Assembly (NCBI RefSeq): GCF_900091445.1
Contig: NZ_LT607733.1
Location: 248,001 to 312,000, forward strand
Reading direction: 5' to 3'
DNA: 64,000 nt
Source of the DNA: Micromonospora echinofusca
Lineage (GTDB): Bacteria > Actinomycetota > Actinomycetes > Mycobacteriales > Micromonosporaceae
Made by a program: the position numbers and the translations under genes. Of this stretch, positions 8,415-17,462 are shown in pieces; position 1 is the first letter of the stretch; every line of letters begins with the position of its first letter. The notes under the pieces are model-generated. The model was not told where the DNA came from and did no database searches. It saw nothing but the letters and a program-made list of their open reading frames with translations.

Positions 8415-9164
8415 TCAGGTCCCCGTCGGCAGCCACGACGTGAGCAGGGCGGGGTCGGCGACGGCGGATTCGACCTCACGACGCTCCTGCCCGGTCAGGG
8501 CGAGCTGCCGGAGCCGGGCCCCGAACTCCGCCACCCGTTCCGGCTCGTCGAGGGCCGTGCACAGCTCGACGAGCATGGCGAGCGCAGTCGCCTGCTGCAC
8601 GACCGACGCGCCGTCGCCATGGCGGCGCAGCCCCGAGTTCAGCGCCCGGAACGCGGCGCGGTCATCGGTCTTGAACTCCCGCAGGATCCGCGCGTTGTCC
8701 AGGACCCGGGCCAGCCCTTCGAGCCGCTTGGAACCGCCGTACTCCAGCTCCGTCGGCTCGTCCCGCCGAATGAAGACGATCGAGTTTCCGGACGGGTCCA
8801 GGACGGTGAACCGGGAGGCGCCCGGCCGGTACCGGGTCATCCGGGGCAGCCCCTTGTCGAGCACCCTGCCGTACGCGCGGCGCATGGCCTCGGTGAACGC
8901 GGCGTGGTAGGGCGCGACGTCGTCGACCATCACGAGGCATCCGCCGGTGTCCTCCAGCGCCGCATCCACGTTGCCGGACGCGGCCTTGTATTGCAGCTCG
9001 AACCCGCTCCACCGGAACGCCAGGGACAGGTAGGGCTTCTTCTGCTCGTAGGTCACGGCGAAGCCCAACGCACGCCAGAAGGCCAGCGTCGCGTCGGGAT
9101 CGACGCAGGGCAGCAACGGCACGACGGTCTCGGTCGGCGGGACGGGGTTTTCCAGCATCGTCAT
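8415..9164 (-). CDS. VOC (glyoxalase/bleomycin-resistance fold) family protein with helical C-terminal domain
   Basis: A 249-residue protein. Residues 1-125 form a VOC domain: VPLLPCVDPDATLAFWRALGF (first beta-alpha unit), YLSLAFRWSGFELQY, GGCLVMVDDVAPYHAAFTEAM, and SRFTVLDPSGNSIVFIRRDEP at its end. The remaining ~120 residues are predicted helical and not recognised. VOC proteins are metal-dependent lyases, dioxygenases or drug-binding proteins; no substrate is evident. The ATG at 9164 is preceded by AGGAGG with 5-nt spacing. It is transcribed away from the DUF2252 gene, and a LacI-type palindrome lies between the two. Confidence 0.8.
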   Translation of the reverse strand: MTMLENPVPPTETVVPLLPCVDPDATLAFWRALGFAVTYEQKKPYLSLAFRWSGFELQYKAASGNVDAALEDTGGCLVMVDDVAPYHAAFTEAMRRAYGRVLDKGLPRMTRYRPGASRFTVLDPSGNSIVFIRRDEPTELEYGGSKRLEGLARVLDNARILREFKTDDRAAFRALNSGLRRHGDGASVVQQATALAMLVELCTALDEPERVAEFGARLRQLALTGQERREVESAVADPALLTSWLPTGT

Positions 9165-9231
9165 CGCATCCTCCTGAGCTGGGACGCGACGACTGTGCCA
9201 AACGATCGACGAATGCGCACATGCAAACGTT

Positions 9232-9245
9232 TGCAACGAGACCGC
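9232..9245. promoter_or_regulatory. LacI/GalR-type operator palindrome
   Basis: TGCAAACGTTTGCA is a perfect 14-bp palindrome with a central CG, matching the general LacI-family operator form TGnAAnCGnTTnCA. It lies in the 146-bp gap between the divergent VOC and DUF2252 genes, 68 bp before the VOC start codon. No LacI-family gene is present in the window, so the regulator would be encoded elsewhere. Confidence 0.6.
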
Positions 9246-9310
9246 GCCGGGGCGGCGAGGGTCCGGCCGGTCGAGCGGAAGAGTGGCGACCGGGGGTTAG
9301 CCTGCGCACC

Positions 9311-10627
9311 ATGAACCACTCCGCCGACCAGCGTTCCGCCCACATCGTCGACGTACTCACCGAGGAGTTCGGCGCGTCGATGGCTCTCGACCCGGCCGCC
9401 TTCCGGCGCAAGTTCCGCAAGATGGCCGCGTCGCCGTTCGCCTTCTACCGGGGCAGCGCCTCGCTCTTCTACGCCGACCAGGTCGGCGACTTCGCCGACG
9501 ACCGGTTCCTCGACGACCGCACCAGCCGGGTGTGGATCCACGGCGACCTGCACGCGGAGAACTTCGGCACGTACATGAACGCCTCCGGGCAGCTCGTGTT
9601 CAACGTCAACGACTTCGACGAGGCGTACGTGGGGCCGTTCAGCTGGGACCTGAAGCGGCTCGCGGCCAGCGTGGCGCTGCTCGGCTACGCCAAGGCGCTC
9701 TCCGACCGGGCGATCAGCGACCTGGTCACCGGCTTCGCGCAGTCGTACCTGACCGAGCTGCGGGCCATCGCCGCCGGTGGCGACGACGCGATCGGCTCGA
9801 TCACCCTGGACAACGCCGACGGCGTGCTGCGCCGGGTGCTCCAGCAGGCGCGGCTCAGCACCCGGGTCGACCTGCTCGCCACGCAGACCACCATCGACAA
9901 CTACGAGCGCCGGTTCTCGCTGGGCGACGGCGTCTTCGAGATCGACGCCGAGACCCGGGAGCGGGTCTGCGCCGCGTTCGAGGACTACCTCGGCACGCTG
10001 CCCACCTCCTCCGCCCAGTCCCGTCCGGTGGCCACGCACATCAAGGACGTGGTGCTGCGCAAGGGCGTGGGCATCGGCTCGGCCGGGCTGCCGTCGTACA
10101 ACCTGCTGCTGGAGGGGCACACCCAGGCGCTGGAGAACGACGTCGTCATCTACATGAAGCAGGCCCAGGTGCCGGCGGTGGCCCGACACATCGCCGACGA
10201 GTCGGTCGCGGGCTACTTCCAGCACCAGGGGCACCGCACCGCCGAGTCGCAGCGCGCACTCCAGGCGCACGCCGACCCGTGGCTGGGCTTCACCGAGCTG
10301 GACGGGGCCGGCCAGCTCGTCGCCGAGGTCTCCCCGTACGCGGCCGACCTCGACTGGTCCGACGTGAACGAGCCGGAGGAGCTGGCCGGGGTGCTGGCCG
10401 ACCTGGGCCGGGCGGTCGCCCGGATGCACTCGGTGGCCGACGACGAGTCCAGCCACGACCTGGTCGACTACTCCACCGAGGAGGCGATCGTGGCGGCCGT
10501 GGACGCCGACGAGGCGGGCTTCGTGGCCCACCTGGTCGACTTCGCCCACGCGTACGGCGTCCGCGCCCGACAGGACCACCAGCTCTTCGTCGACCTGTTC
10601 CGCAACGGCCGGCTGCCCGGCCTCTGA
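9311..10627 (+). CDS. DUF2252 family protein (kinase-like fold)
   Basis: A 438-residue cytoplasmic protein of the DUF2252 family. FRRKFRKMAASPFAFYRGSA near the N-terminus, the catalytic-loop-like WIHGDLHAENFGTY (His77-Gly-Asp) and VFNVNDFDEAYVGPFSWDLKRL (metal-binding DFD-like segment) are the family signatures and resemble aminoglycoside-phosphotransferase/protein-kinase-like active sites. The biochemical activity of the family is not established. There is no clear ribosome binding site; TAGCCT (9298-9303) ends 7 nt before the ATG, suggesting a leaderless message. It ends 7 bp from the convergent dehydrogenase gene, leaving no room for a terminator between them. Confidence 0.85.
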   Translation: MNHSADQRSAHIVDVLTEEFGASMALDPAAFRRKFRKMAASPFAFYRGSASLFYADQVGDFADDRFLDDRTSRVWIHGDLHAENFGTYMNASGQLVFNVNDFDEAYVGPFSWDLKRLAASVALLGYAKALSDRAISDLVTGFAQSYLTELRAIAAGGDDAIGSITLDNADGVLRRVLQQARLSTRVDLLATQTTIDNYERRFSLGDGVFEIDAETRERVCAAFEDYLGTLPTSSAQSRPVATHIKDVVLRKGVGIGSAGLPSYNLLLEGHTQALENDVVIYMKQAQVPAVARHIADESVAGYFQHQGHRTAESQRALQAHADPWLGFTELDGAGQLVAEVSPYAADLDWSDVNEPEELAGVLADLGRAVARMHSVADDESSHDLVDYSTEEAIVAAVDADEAGFVAHLVDFAHAYGVRARQDHQLFVDLFRNGRLPGL

Positions 10628-10634
10628 ACGGGGG

Positions 10635-11681
10635 TCAGGAGCCGAACTCCAGCACCACCTTGATGTCGTCCGGCTCGGGGGTGTACGCCTCGGCGTACCC
10701 CTCCACGGGCACCCGGCGGGTGATCAGCGCGTCGAGCCAGGACGGGTCGGCACGGGCCAGCGCGGCGGCGGCGAGGTCCCAGTGCCGGCGGTTGGCGTTC
10801 ACCGAGCCGAAGACCACGTTGTTCTCCAGCACCAGGGAGCGGTTGAGCGCCCCGGCGTCGAGGTCGATGGTCCGCCCGCCGCTGGAGACGCCGGTCAGGC
10901 AGACGATGCCGGTCGGCGCGATCTTGTACATCACGTCGAGGACGACGACCGGCGCCCCGGTGCACTCCAGCACCACGTCCGGCTCGAAGTCCAGCTCGCA
11001 GACGGACTCGGTGTGGTAGCTCGCCCCGAGCGCGCGTACCAGACCCGGCTTCGGCCCGGTGGTGTTGCGGTCCAGCACGTGCACGGCGAGCCCGCGCTGC
11101 GTGGCCAGCAGCGCGGCCAGGAGGCCGATCGGCCCGGCCCCGGTGACCAGTACGCTGCGCGGCTGCCACTCGGCGCGGGCACCGATGCGCTCGATGTGCT
11201 CCCACGCCTTCGCCACCACGCTGGTCGGTTCCAGCAGCATGCCGACCGGGGCGAGGGACGGGTCCAGCCCCACGGCGAAGCGGGGTTGCAGCCGCCAGCG
11301 GTCCCGGGCGAAGCCGGGCAGGGCCTTGATGCCGTGCTCGGTGAACTGGCCGTTGCGGCACATGTCCCACTCGTCGACCGCGCAGTTCGGGCAGGGCACC
11401 GGGTCGGGGTGCCGGACGACGCCCGCCACCAGGTCGCCGGGTTGCAGGGTGCCCGACGGGTCCTCCAGCACCCGGCCCAGCGACTCGTGCCCCAGCACCA
11501 GCCGGTCCGCGCCGGGCGGCGCCTCGCCGTACTGGCCGGCGATGATCTCGTGGTCGGTGCCGCAGATCCCCACCGCCAGCGCCTCGACCAGGATCGCGCC
11601 CTCCTCGGGCAGCGGTTCCGGATGGTCCTCGACCAGCCGCAGTGAGTCGGCGACCCCCGGGTTGACAGTCACAGCGCGCAC
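10635..11681 (-). CDS. Zinc-dependent dehydrogenase, glucose-1-dehydrogenase-like
   Basis: A 348-residue medium-chain dehydrogenase. The N-terminal GroES-like domain has the catalytic-zinc motif AVGICGTDHEIIAGQYG and LGHESLGRV, and a structural-zinc lobe VPCPNCAVDEWDMCRNG. The Rossmann domain begins with VLVTGAGPIGLLAALLATQRG (around residue 175; NAD(P)-binding GxGxxG) and ends LDRNTTGPKP. The C-terminal half fits the glucose_dehyd_C family found in glucose/galactose 1-dehydrogenases, so an aldose is a plausible substrate, but this is inferred. The GTG at 11681 was chosen because GAGGAAGGA lies just upstream. It is divergent from nuoC and one of three genes separating nuoB from nuoC. Confidence 0.83.
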   Translation of the reverse strand: MRAVTVNPGVADSLRLVEDHPEPLPEEGAILVEALAVGICGTDHEIIAGQYGEAPPGADRLVLGHESLGRVLEDPSGTLQPGDLVAGVVRHPDPVPCPNCAVDEWDMCRNGQFTEHGIKALPGFARDRWRLQPRFAVGLDPSLAPVGMLLEPTSVVAKAWEHIERIGARAEWQPRSVLVTGAGPIGLLAALLATQRGLAVHVLDRNTTGPKPGLVRALGASYHTESVCELDFEPDVVLECTGAPVVVLDVMYKIAPTGIVCLTGVSSGGRTIDLDAGALNRSLVLENNVVFGSVNANRRHWDLAAAALARADPSWLDALITRRVPVEGYAEAYTPEPDDIKVVLEFGS

Positions 11682-11851
11682 GCCCCCATCCTTCCTCGTC
11701 GCCCGTCCCCCCGCCGCCAAAGCCTCACATCCCCACCCCGGGTTCGCCCCGTGCCCCGCGCCTCCCCGCCCCGCCCGGGGCGCGGGGGAAGGGAGGTGGG
11801 TGGGGCGTTCGGTTGGGTGGGGGGTGCGGGGGAGGACCTAGGATCAGCGGC

Positions 11852-12610
11852 ATGACTCCGGAAGAGGTCGGCCAGCGGATGGTCGCGCTGCTCGCGCCCG
11901 TCGAGGTGACCCCCTCGGTCTCCGGTGGCCAGGCGCACGCCCGCGCCACCGTCGACGTACCGCCGGTGAACTGGCCGGACGCGCTCCGCGCCGCCCGCGA
12001 CGACGCCGAGTTGGCCTGCGACTACTTCGACTGGCTCTCCGCGGTCGACGAGCTCGCCGAAGGCTTCGACGTGGTGGCGCACCTCTGGTCCACCACCCGC
12101 CGGCACGGCCTCCTGCTGCGTACCCGGGTGCCCCGGGAGTCCCCGGCCGTCGCCTCGGTGGTCGACGTCTACCCGGGTGCCGCGTGGCACGAGCGGGAGA
12201 CGCACGAGATGTTCGGCATCGACTTTCCCGGCCACGGCGGGCTGGCGCCGCTGCTGCTGCCGCCCGAGTTCGAGGGGCACCCGCTGCGCAAGGAGTTCGT
12301 GCTCGCCTCCCGGGTGGCGAAGCCGTGGCCGGGCGCCAAGGAACCGGGCGAGTCCGAGGCCGGCGGCGGGCGCCGGCCGATCCGCCCGCCGGGCGTGCCC
12401 GCGCCGGGGGAGTGGGGTACGACGCCGACGCCGGCCGGCGCGGGCGGGGTCGGGGAGGGGCCGCGCGGCGGCACCCCGGCCCGGCCGGCCCGGGAGCGGC
12501 CCGCCCGGCCGGCCCCGGGGGCCCGTCCACCCCGTACCGCCCGGCCCGCCCCCACCACCGACGGCCCGGCCGCGTCGGAGCGGTCCGGCGACGACGGAGG
12601 TACGCCCTGA
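11852..12610 (+). CDS. nuoC: NADH-quinone oxidoreductase subunit C with long Pro/Arg-rich tail
   Basis: NuoC (30-kDa subunit) is part of the hydrophilic connecting module of complex I. The core (residues 1-160) includes LACDYFDWLSAVDELAEGFD, the family signature AAWHERETHEMFGIDFPGH and EGHPLRKEFV. Residues 161-252 form a low-complexity Pro/Ala/Gly/Arg tail that has no counterpart in ordinary NuoC. TAGGAT (11839-11844) ends 7 nt before the ATG and there is no clear ribosome binding site, so a leaderless start is likely. The stop TGA shares its last base with the ATG of nuoH (TGATG), so the two are coupled. The partner NuoD, normally next to or fused with NuoC, is absent. Confidence 0.92.
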   Translation: MTPEEVGQRMVALLAPVEVTPSVSGGQAHARATVDVPPVNWPDALRAARDDAELACDYFDWLSAVDELAEGFDVVAHLWSTTRRHGLLLRTRVPRESPAVASVVDVYPGAAWHERETHEMFGIDFPGHGGLAPLLLPPEFEGHPLRKEFVLASRVAKPWPGAKEPGESEAGGGRRPIRPPGVPAPGEWGTTPTPAGAGGVGEGPRGGTPARPARERPARPAPGARPPRTARPAPTTDGPAASERSGDDGGTP

Positions 12611-13572
12611 TGCCACTGTGGCTGGAGCTGGTCATCCGCGTGGGGGGCGTGCTCGTCGCCTTCCTCACCCTGCCGCTGCTGGTTGGGCAGGCCGAGCACA
12701 AGGTGATGGCGCACATGCAGGGCCGGCTCGGCCCGATGTACGCGGGCGGCTTCCACGGCTGGGCCCAGCTGGTCGCCGACGGCGTGAAGTTCGTGCAGAA
12801 GGAGGACGTCACGCCCCGCGAGGCGGACCGGGCGGTGTTCCGGCTCGCCCCGGCGGTCGCGCTCGTGCCCTACCTGCTGGTCCTGCTGGTGATCCCGCTC
12901 GGCCCGGACGACCTGGTCGGGCAGCCGCTGGACATCGGCCTGTTCTTCGTGCTGGCCGTCGTGGGCGTGGGCGTCGTGGCGGTGCTGATGTCGGCCTGGG
13001 CGTCGGCCAACAAGTACAGCCTCCTCGGCGGCCTGCGCGGGGCGGCGCAGCTGCTCGGCTACGAGCTGCCGCTGGTGCTGGCCGCCGCCTCGGTGGCGAT
13101 GGCGGCCGGCACGCTCAGCCTCTCCGGCATCGTCGAGGCATGGCAGCCGTGGTGGCTGCTCTGGCAGGCCCCCGCCATGGTCGTCTTCTTCCTCGCCGGG
13201 CTCGCGGAGATCCGCCGCCCGCCGTTCGACATGCCGGTCGCCGACTCGGAGCTGGTCTTCGGCTACATGACGGAGTACACGGGCCTGCGGTTCGCGTTCT
13301 TCCTGCTCGCCGAGTACGTCGGCATCGTGGTGATCGCCGCCCTCACCACCGTGCTCTTCCTCGGCGGCTGGCAGGGCCCGTTCGCCGACGCGCAGCTCGG
13401 CTGGCTGTGGACCCTGCTGAAGGTCTTCGCCGTCTCGTTCCTGATCATCTGGATCCGGGTCTCCTACCCCCGGCTGCGCGAGGACCAGCTCCAGCGCCTC
13501 TGCTGGCTCGTCCTGGTCCCCGTCTCCCTGGGGCAGCTCGTCCTCACGGCCGCCGTCCGCGTCGCGCTCTAG
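12610..13572 (+). CDS. nuoH: NADH-quinone oxidoreductase subunit H
   Basis: NuoH is the membrane subunit that joins the hydrophilic arm and helps form the quinone chamber. The 320-residue protein has about eight transmembrane helices and the expected loops: GQAEHKVMAHMQGRLGPMYAG (with the RxGP-type quinone-site loop), VALVPYLLVLLVIPLG, GLRGAAQLLGYELPL, and EIRRPPFDMPVADSELVFGYMTEYTG, the most conserved loop of the family. It overlaps nuoC by one base. After it the nuo genes are interrupted by a minus-strand reductase and two further genes before nuoI resumes 2.3 kb downstream. Confidence 0.95.
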   Translation: MPLWLELVIRVGGVLVAFLTLPLLVGQAEHKVMAHMQGRLGPMYAGGFHGWAQLVADGVKFVQKEDVTPREADRAVFRLAPAVALVPYLLVLLVIPLGPDDLVGQPLDIGLFFVLAVVGVGVVAVLMSAWASANKYSLLGGLRGAAQLLGYELPLVLAAASVAMAAGTLSLSGIVEAWQPWWLLWQAPAMVVFFLAGLAEIRRPPFDMPVADSELVFGYMTEYTGLRFAFFLLAEYVGIVVIAALTTVLFLGGWQGPFADAQLGWLWTLLKVFAVSFLIIWIRVSYPRLREDQLQRLCWLVLVPVSLGQLVLTAAVRVAL

Positions 13573-13581
13573 GACGCGCCG

Positions 13582-14673
<1,092 letters not shown>

Positions 14674-14826
14674 GCCCCACCCCTCCGCCGTCGCCCGTCG
14701 CTCGTCCCATCATGGCGGCTGCGCCGCCCTCAGGCGCGCCGAGTGCCGACCTGGGCCGTCGCGCCGTCCGACGGTGGCGGGCCGCGGCCGGCGGGGGCCG
14801 GGCCGGCTGGCGGTTAGGCTGCCGCG

Positions 14827-15261
14827 ATGATCGATGTGGAGACGGCGGCCCGGCGCTTCATCGCCGACGTGTGGAACGGCGCGCGGGAGGAGTCCGCGTA
14901 CGAGCTGGTGTCGCCGGAGTGCCCGGGGCTGGGCGGGGCCGGCCCGGAGGCGACGCTGGCGTGGCACCGGGAACGCCGCGCCGCCTTCCCGGACCTGCGC
15001 TACAAGCTCGTGGACGTGGTGGCCGCCGGGGACCGGGTGGCGGTGCACTGGCGGGCGGCGGGCACCCAGGCCGGGCCGTTCGGGCCGGTGCCGCCGACCG
15101 GGCAGGTGGTCAGCTATTCGGGGGCGAGCTTCCTGCGCTTCGACGACGCGGGCCGGATCGTCGACGTGTGGAGCTGCAACGAGCTGTTCCAGCTCCTCCA
15201 GCAGTTGGGTGTGGAGATGCTCCCGCCCGCGCCCGGCGGGATCAGCGGGACCGGGGCGTGA
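14827..15261 (+). CDS. SnoaL-like small cone-fold protein
   Basis: A 144-residue protein of the NTF2/SnoaL type: an N-terminal helix pair ([26 protein letters not shown]), then strands with [59 protein letters not shown]. This pattern fits the ester-cyclase/SnoaL-like group, many members of which have no known substrate. TAGGCT (14815-14820) ends 6 nt before the ATG, so a leaderless transcript is likely. Its last 20 bp overlap the end of the convergent Uma2 gene. Confidence 0.75.
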   Translation: MIDVETAARRFIADVWNGAREESAYELVSPECPGLGGAGPEATLAWHRERRAAFPDLRYKLVDVVAAGDRVAVHWRAAGTQAGPFGPVPPTGQVVSYSGASFLRFDDAGRIVDVWSCNELFQLLQQLGVEMLPPAPGGISGTGA

Positions 15262-15814
15262 TCCTGCTCAGCGGGATGTCGATCTCCCACGGCTCCGGGA
15301 CGAGGATGCCGTCGGTCATCCGGGCCTGCTCGACGTAGACGCGCTTGGCCGGGTCGAGCTTGTGGGCGTGCACGACGCTCCCGGACTCGGTCTCGATCCG
15401 CCAGAAGTAGGGGATGTCGGCCTCGGCGTAGAGCGCGGGCTTGAGCACCCGGTCGATGCTCCGCGACCCCTCGGAGACGATCTCGACCACCAGCATCACC
15501 TCGTGGGGCCGGTAGTGCGACGGGTTGCGCGAGGCCGCGTCCAGCTCCGTGACCAGCACGTCGGGGATGAACGCCCGGGTGCGGGAGAGCCGCACCTCGA
15601 CGCCCTGCGTGACGTCGAGGTCGGCGGGGCAGCTTTCCTGAAGAGCCGCACCGAGCATCAGTGCGATCGACTGGTGGAGTCGCGTGGGGGAGGGCGACAT
15701 GATGAGGTTTCCGTCCAGGAGCTCGTGGCGGCGGCCGTCGTCGGGCAGGCGGTCGAGGTCGTCGGCCGTCCACTTGCCCGGCGGCGGATAGTCGTCGTGC
15801 AGCGCGGCGGTCAT
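15242..15814 (-). CDS. Uma2 (DUF820) family putative endonuclease
   Basis: A 190-residue protein with the Uma2 fold, related to PD-(D/E)XK nucleases. Signatures: [46 protein letters not shown] (catalytic Asp), and [36 protein letters not shown] (Glu and Lys of the nuclease core). The family is often multicopy in actinobacteria and cyanobacteria, sometimes near mobile DNA; its function is not established. AAAGG precedes the ATG at 15814. It lies between the SnoaL-like gene and nuoI on the opposite strand. Confidence 0.85.
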   Translation of the reverse strand: MTAALHDDYPPPGKWTADDLDRLPDDGRRHELLDGNLIMSPSPTRLHQSIALMLGAALQESCPADLDVTQGVEVRLSRTRAFIPDVLVTELDAASRNPSHYRPHEVMLVVEIVSEGSRSIDRVLKPALYAEADIPYFWRIETESGSVVHAHKLDPAKRVYVEQARMTDGILVPEPWEIDIPLSRITPRSR

Positions 15815-15916
15815 GGCGAGCCCTTTCCGGTGCGTCGTTCTCCCCGCCCCACCGTACCGCCGGCAGACCCCGGGTGGTGGTCGCGCGCGCCGCGGCCACA
15901 GGGCAGGATGGTCGGC

Positions 15917-16534
15917 ATGACCGACCGCAGCGAGCGCAGCGAGCCGGGCGGCGCCGGCGGAGACCGGGGCCTGCCGGGCGCGGGCCTGGTGAAGGGGCTC
16001 GCGGTCACGTTGAAGACGATGACGCGCCGCTCGACCACCCAGCAGTACCCGGACGTCGCCCCCGAGCTGCCGCCCCGCTCGCGCGGGGTGATCGCGCTGC
16101 TGGAGGAGAACTGCACGGTCTGCATGCTGTGCGCCCGGGAGTGTCCGGACTGGTGCATCTACATCGACTCGCACAAGGAGGAGGTGGCGGTGCCCGGCGC
16201 CGCCCGCCCCCGCCAGCGCAACGTGCTCGACAAGTTCGACATCGACTTCTCGCTCTGCATGTACTGCGGCATCTGCGTGGAGGTCTGCCCCTTCGACGCC
16301 CTCTACTGGTCGCCGGAGTTCGAGTACTCCGAGTACGACATCAAGGACCTGCTGCACGACAAGGAGCACCTCGGGCAGTGGATGGGCACCGTGCCGCCGC
16401 CGCCCGCGCACGACCCCAACGGCGAGCCGGCGAAGGAGGAGACCGCCGCCGCGCGCAAGGCCGCGGTCCCGGCCGCGCCCGCCGCCCGTCCCGCCGCCCC
16501 GGCCGTACGCCCCGAGCCCGAGGCCGGCGCATGA
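15917..16534 (+). CDS. nuoI: NADH-quinone oxidoreductase subunit I
   Basis: NuoI is a ferredoxin-like subunit holding clusters N6a and N6b. Both four-cysteine sets are intact: [12 protein letters not shown] and [12 protein letters not shown]. The 205-residue protein has a short Gly/Ser-rich N-terminal extension and an Ala/Pro-rich C-terminal tail after [20 protein letters not shown]. The ATG at 15917 was preferred to the ATG at 15908 because an AGGA motif lies 8 nt upstream. Its stop overlaps the nuoJ start by four bases, beginning a tightly packed nuoI-J-K-L-M run with ATGA/GTGA overlaps. Confidence 0.95.
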   Translation: MTDRSERSEPGGAGGDRGLPGAGLVKGLAVTLKTMTRRSTTQQYPDVAPELPPRSRGVIALLEENCTVCMLCARECPDWCIYIDSHKEEVAVPGAARPRQRNVLDKFDIDFSLCMYCGICVEVCPFDALYWSPEFEYSEYDIKDLLHDKEHLGQWMGTVPPPPAHDPNGEPAKEETAAARKAAVPAAPAARPAAPAVRPEPEAGA

Positions 16535-17142
16535 CGGGTGCTGACGTGCTGCTGCTCGCCCTCGGCGCGCTGGCGGTCGGTTCGGGGGTGCTGGTGGTGG
16601 CCACCCGCCACCTGGTCCGGGCCGGCCTCTACCTGGTGCTCTGCCTCGGCGCGCTGGCCGGGATGTACCTGGTGCTCACCGCCGAGCTGGTGGCGTGGGT
16701 GCAGGTGCTGATCTACGTCGGCGCGGTCGTGGTGCTGCTGCTCTTCGCGGTGATGCTCACCCGCGCCCCGATCGGGGCCTCCGACGACCTGGACCGGCCC
16801 GGCTGGGCGGCGGCGCTGGTCGGCGGCGGCGCCGGGCTCGGGCTGGCCGCCCTGCTGGTCGACGCCTACCGCTGGACGGCCGTGGAGCTGCCCGAGGCGG
16901 GCACCGCGGAACGCCTGGGCGAGGCGATCTTCCGCAGCTGGGTGCTGCCCTTCGAGGTGCTCTCGGTGCTGCTGCTGGCCGCCCTGGTCGGCGCCATCGT
17001 GATCTCCCGCCCCGACATCGGCCGGCCGAAGGCCGGGGAGCCGGGCACCGCCCGGTCCCGCACCGGCGGGCCGGGCCCCGGGGGTTCCGGCACGGCGGTC
17101 GGCGGCGGACGTCCGGGCGACGACAACGGGCGGTCGCGGTGA
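16531..17142 (+). CDS. nuoJ: NADH-quinone oxidoreductase subunit J
   Basis: NuoJ is a membrane subunit with five helices; the third carries a pi-bulge in the family. The 203-residue protein shows the conserved second and third helices ([43 protein letters not shown], quoted by its ends: RAGLYLVL and [14 protein letters not shown] at about residues 31-70) and a last helix ending VGAIVISRP. After residue ~165 the protein runs into a Gly/Pro/Arg tail without membrane character. It overlaps nuoI by 4 bp and nuoK by 4 bp. Confidence 0.94.
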   Translation: MTGADVLLLALGALAVGSGVLVVATRHLVRAGLYLVLCLGALAGMYLVLTAELVAWVQVLIYVGAVVVLLLFAVMLTRAPIGASDDLDRPGWAAALVGGGAGLGLAALLVDAYRWTAVELPEAGTAERLGEAIFRSWVLPFEVLSVLLLAALVGAIVISRPDIGRPKAGEPGTARSRTGGPGPGGSGTAVGGGRPGDDNGRSR

Positions 17143-17462
17143 GGCCCGTCATCCCGTACGTCACCGCCGCCCTGCTGTTCGGCCTCGGCGTCTACGGCGT
17201 GCTGCGCCGGCGCAACGCGGTGCTGGTGCTGATGGCCGTCGAGCTGATGCTCAACGCGGTCAACCTGATCCTGGTCACCGCCGACACCACCGTGCGCGCG
17301 CAACTGCCGCACGGCGGGCAGGTCTTCGCGCTCTTCGTGATCGTGCTGGCCGCCGCCGAGATCGGGGTCGGCCTGGCCATCGTGCTCCAGCTCTACCGGC
17401 TGCGGGCCACCGTCGCCGTCGACGAGGTGCCGCTGGCCGAGCGCCCGGAGGGGGAGCGGTGA
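17139..17462 (+). CDS. nuoK: NADH-quinone oxidoreductase subunit K
   Basis: NuoK is a three-helix membrane subunit that resembles MnhC/MrpC of antiporters and carries conserved glutamates in the membrane. The 107-residue protein, started by GTG at 17139, contains LMAVELMLNAVNLILV and FVIVLAAAEIGVGLAIVLQLYR; both buried glutamates of the family are present. The start overlaps the nuoJ stop (GTGA) and the end overlaps the nuoL start the same way. Confidence 0.95.
   Translation: MRPVIPYVTAALLFGLGVYGVLRRRNAVLVLMAVELMLNAVNLILVTADTTVRAQLPHGGQVFALFVIVLAAAEIGVGLAIVLQLYRLRATVAVDEVPLAERPEGER

Noticed and set aside
11852..12610. NuoC/NuoD fusion
   Set aside because: After the NuoC core only a low-complexity tail follows; no NuoD (49-kDa) motif is present.
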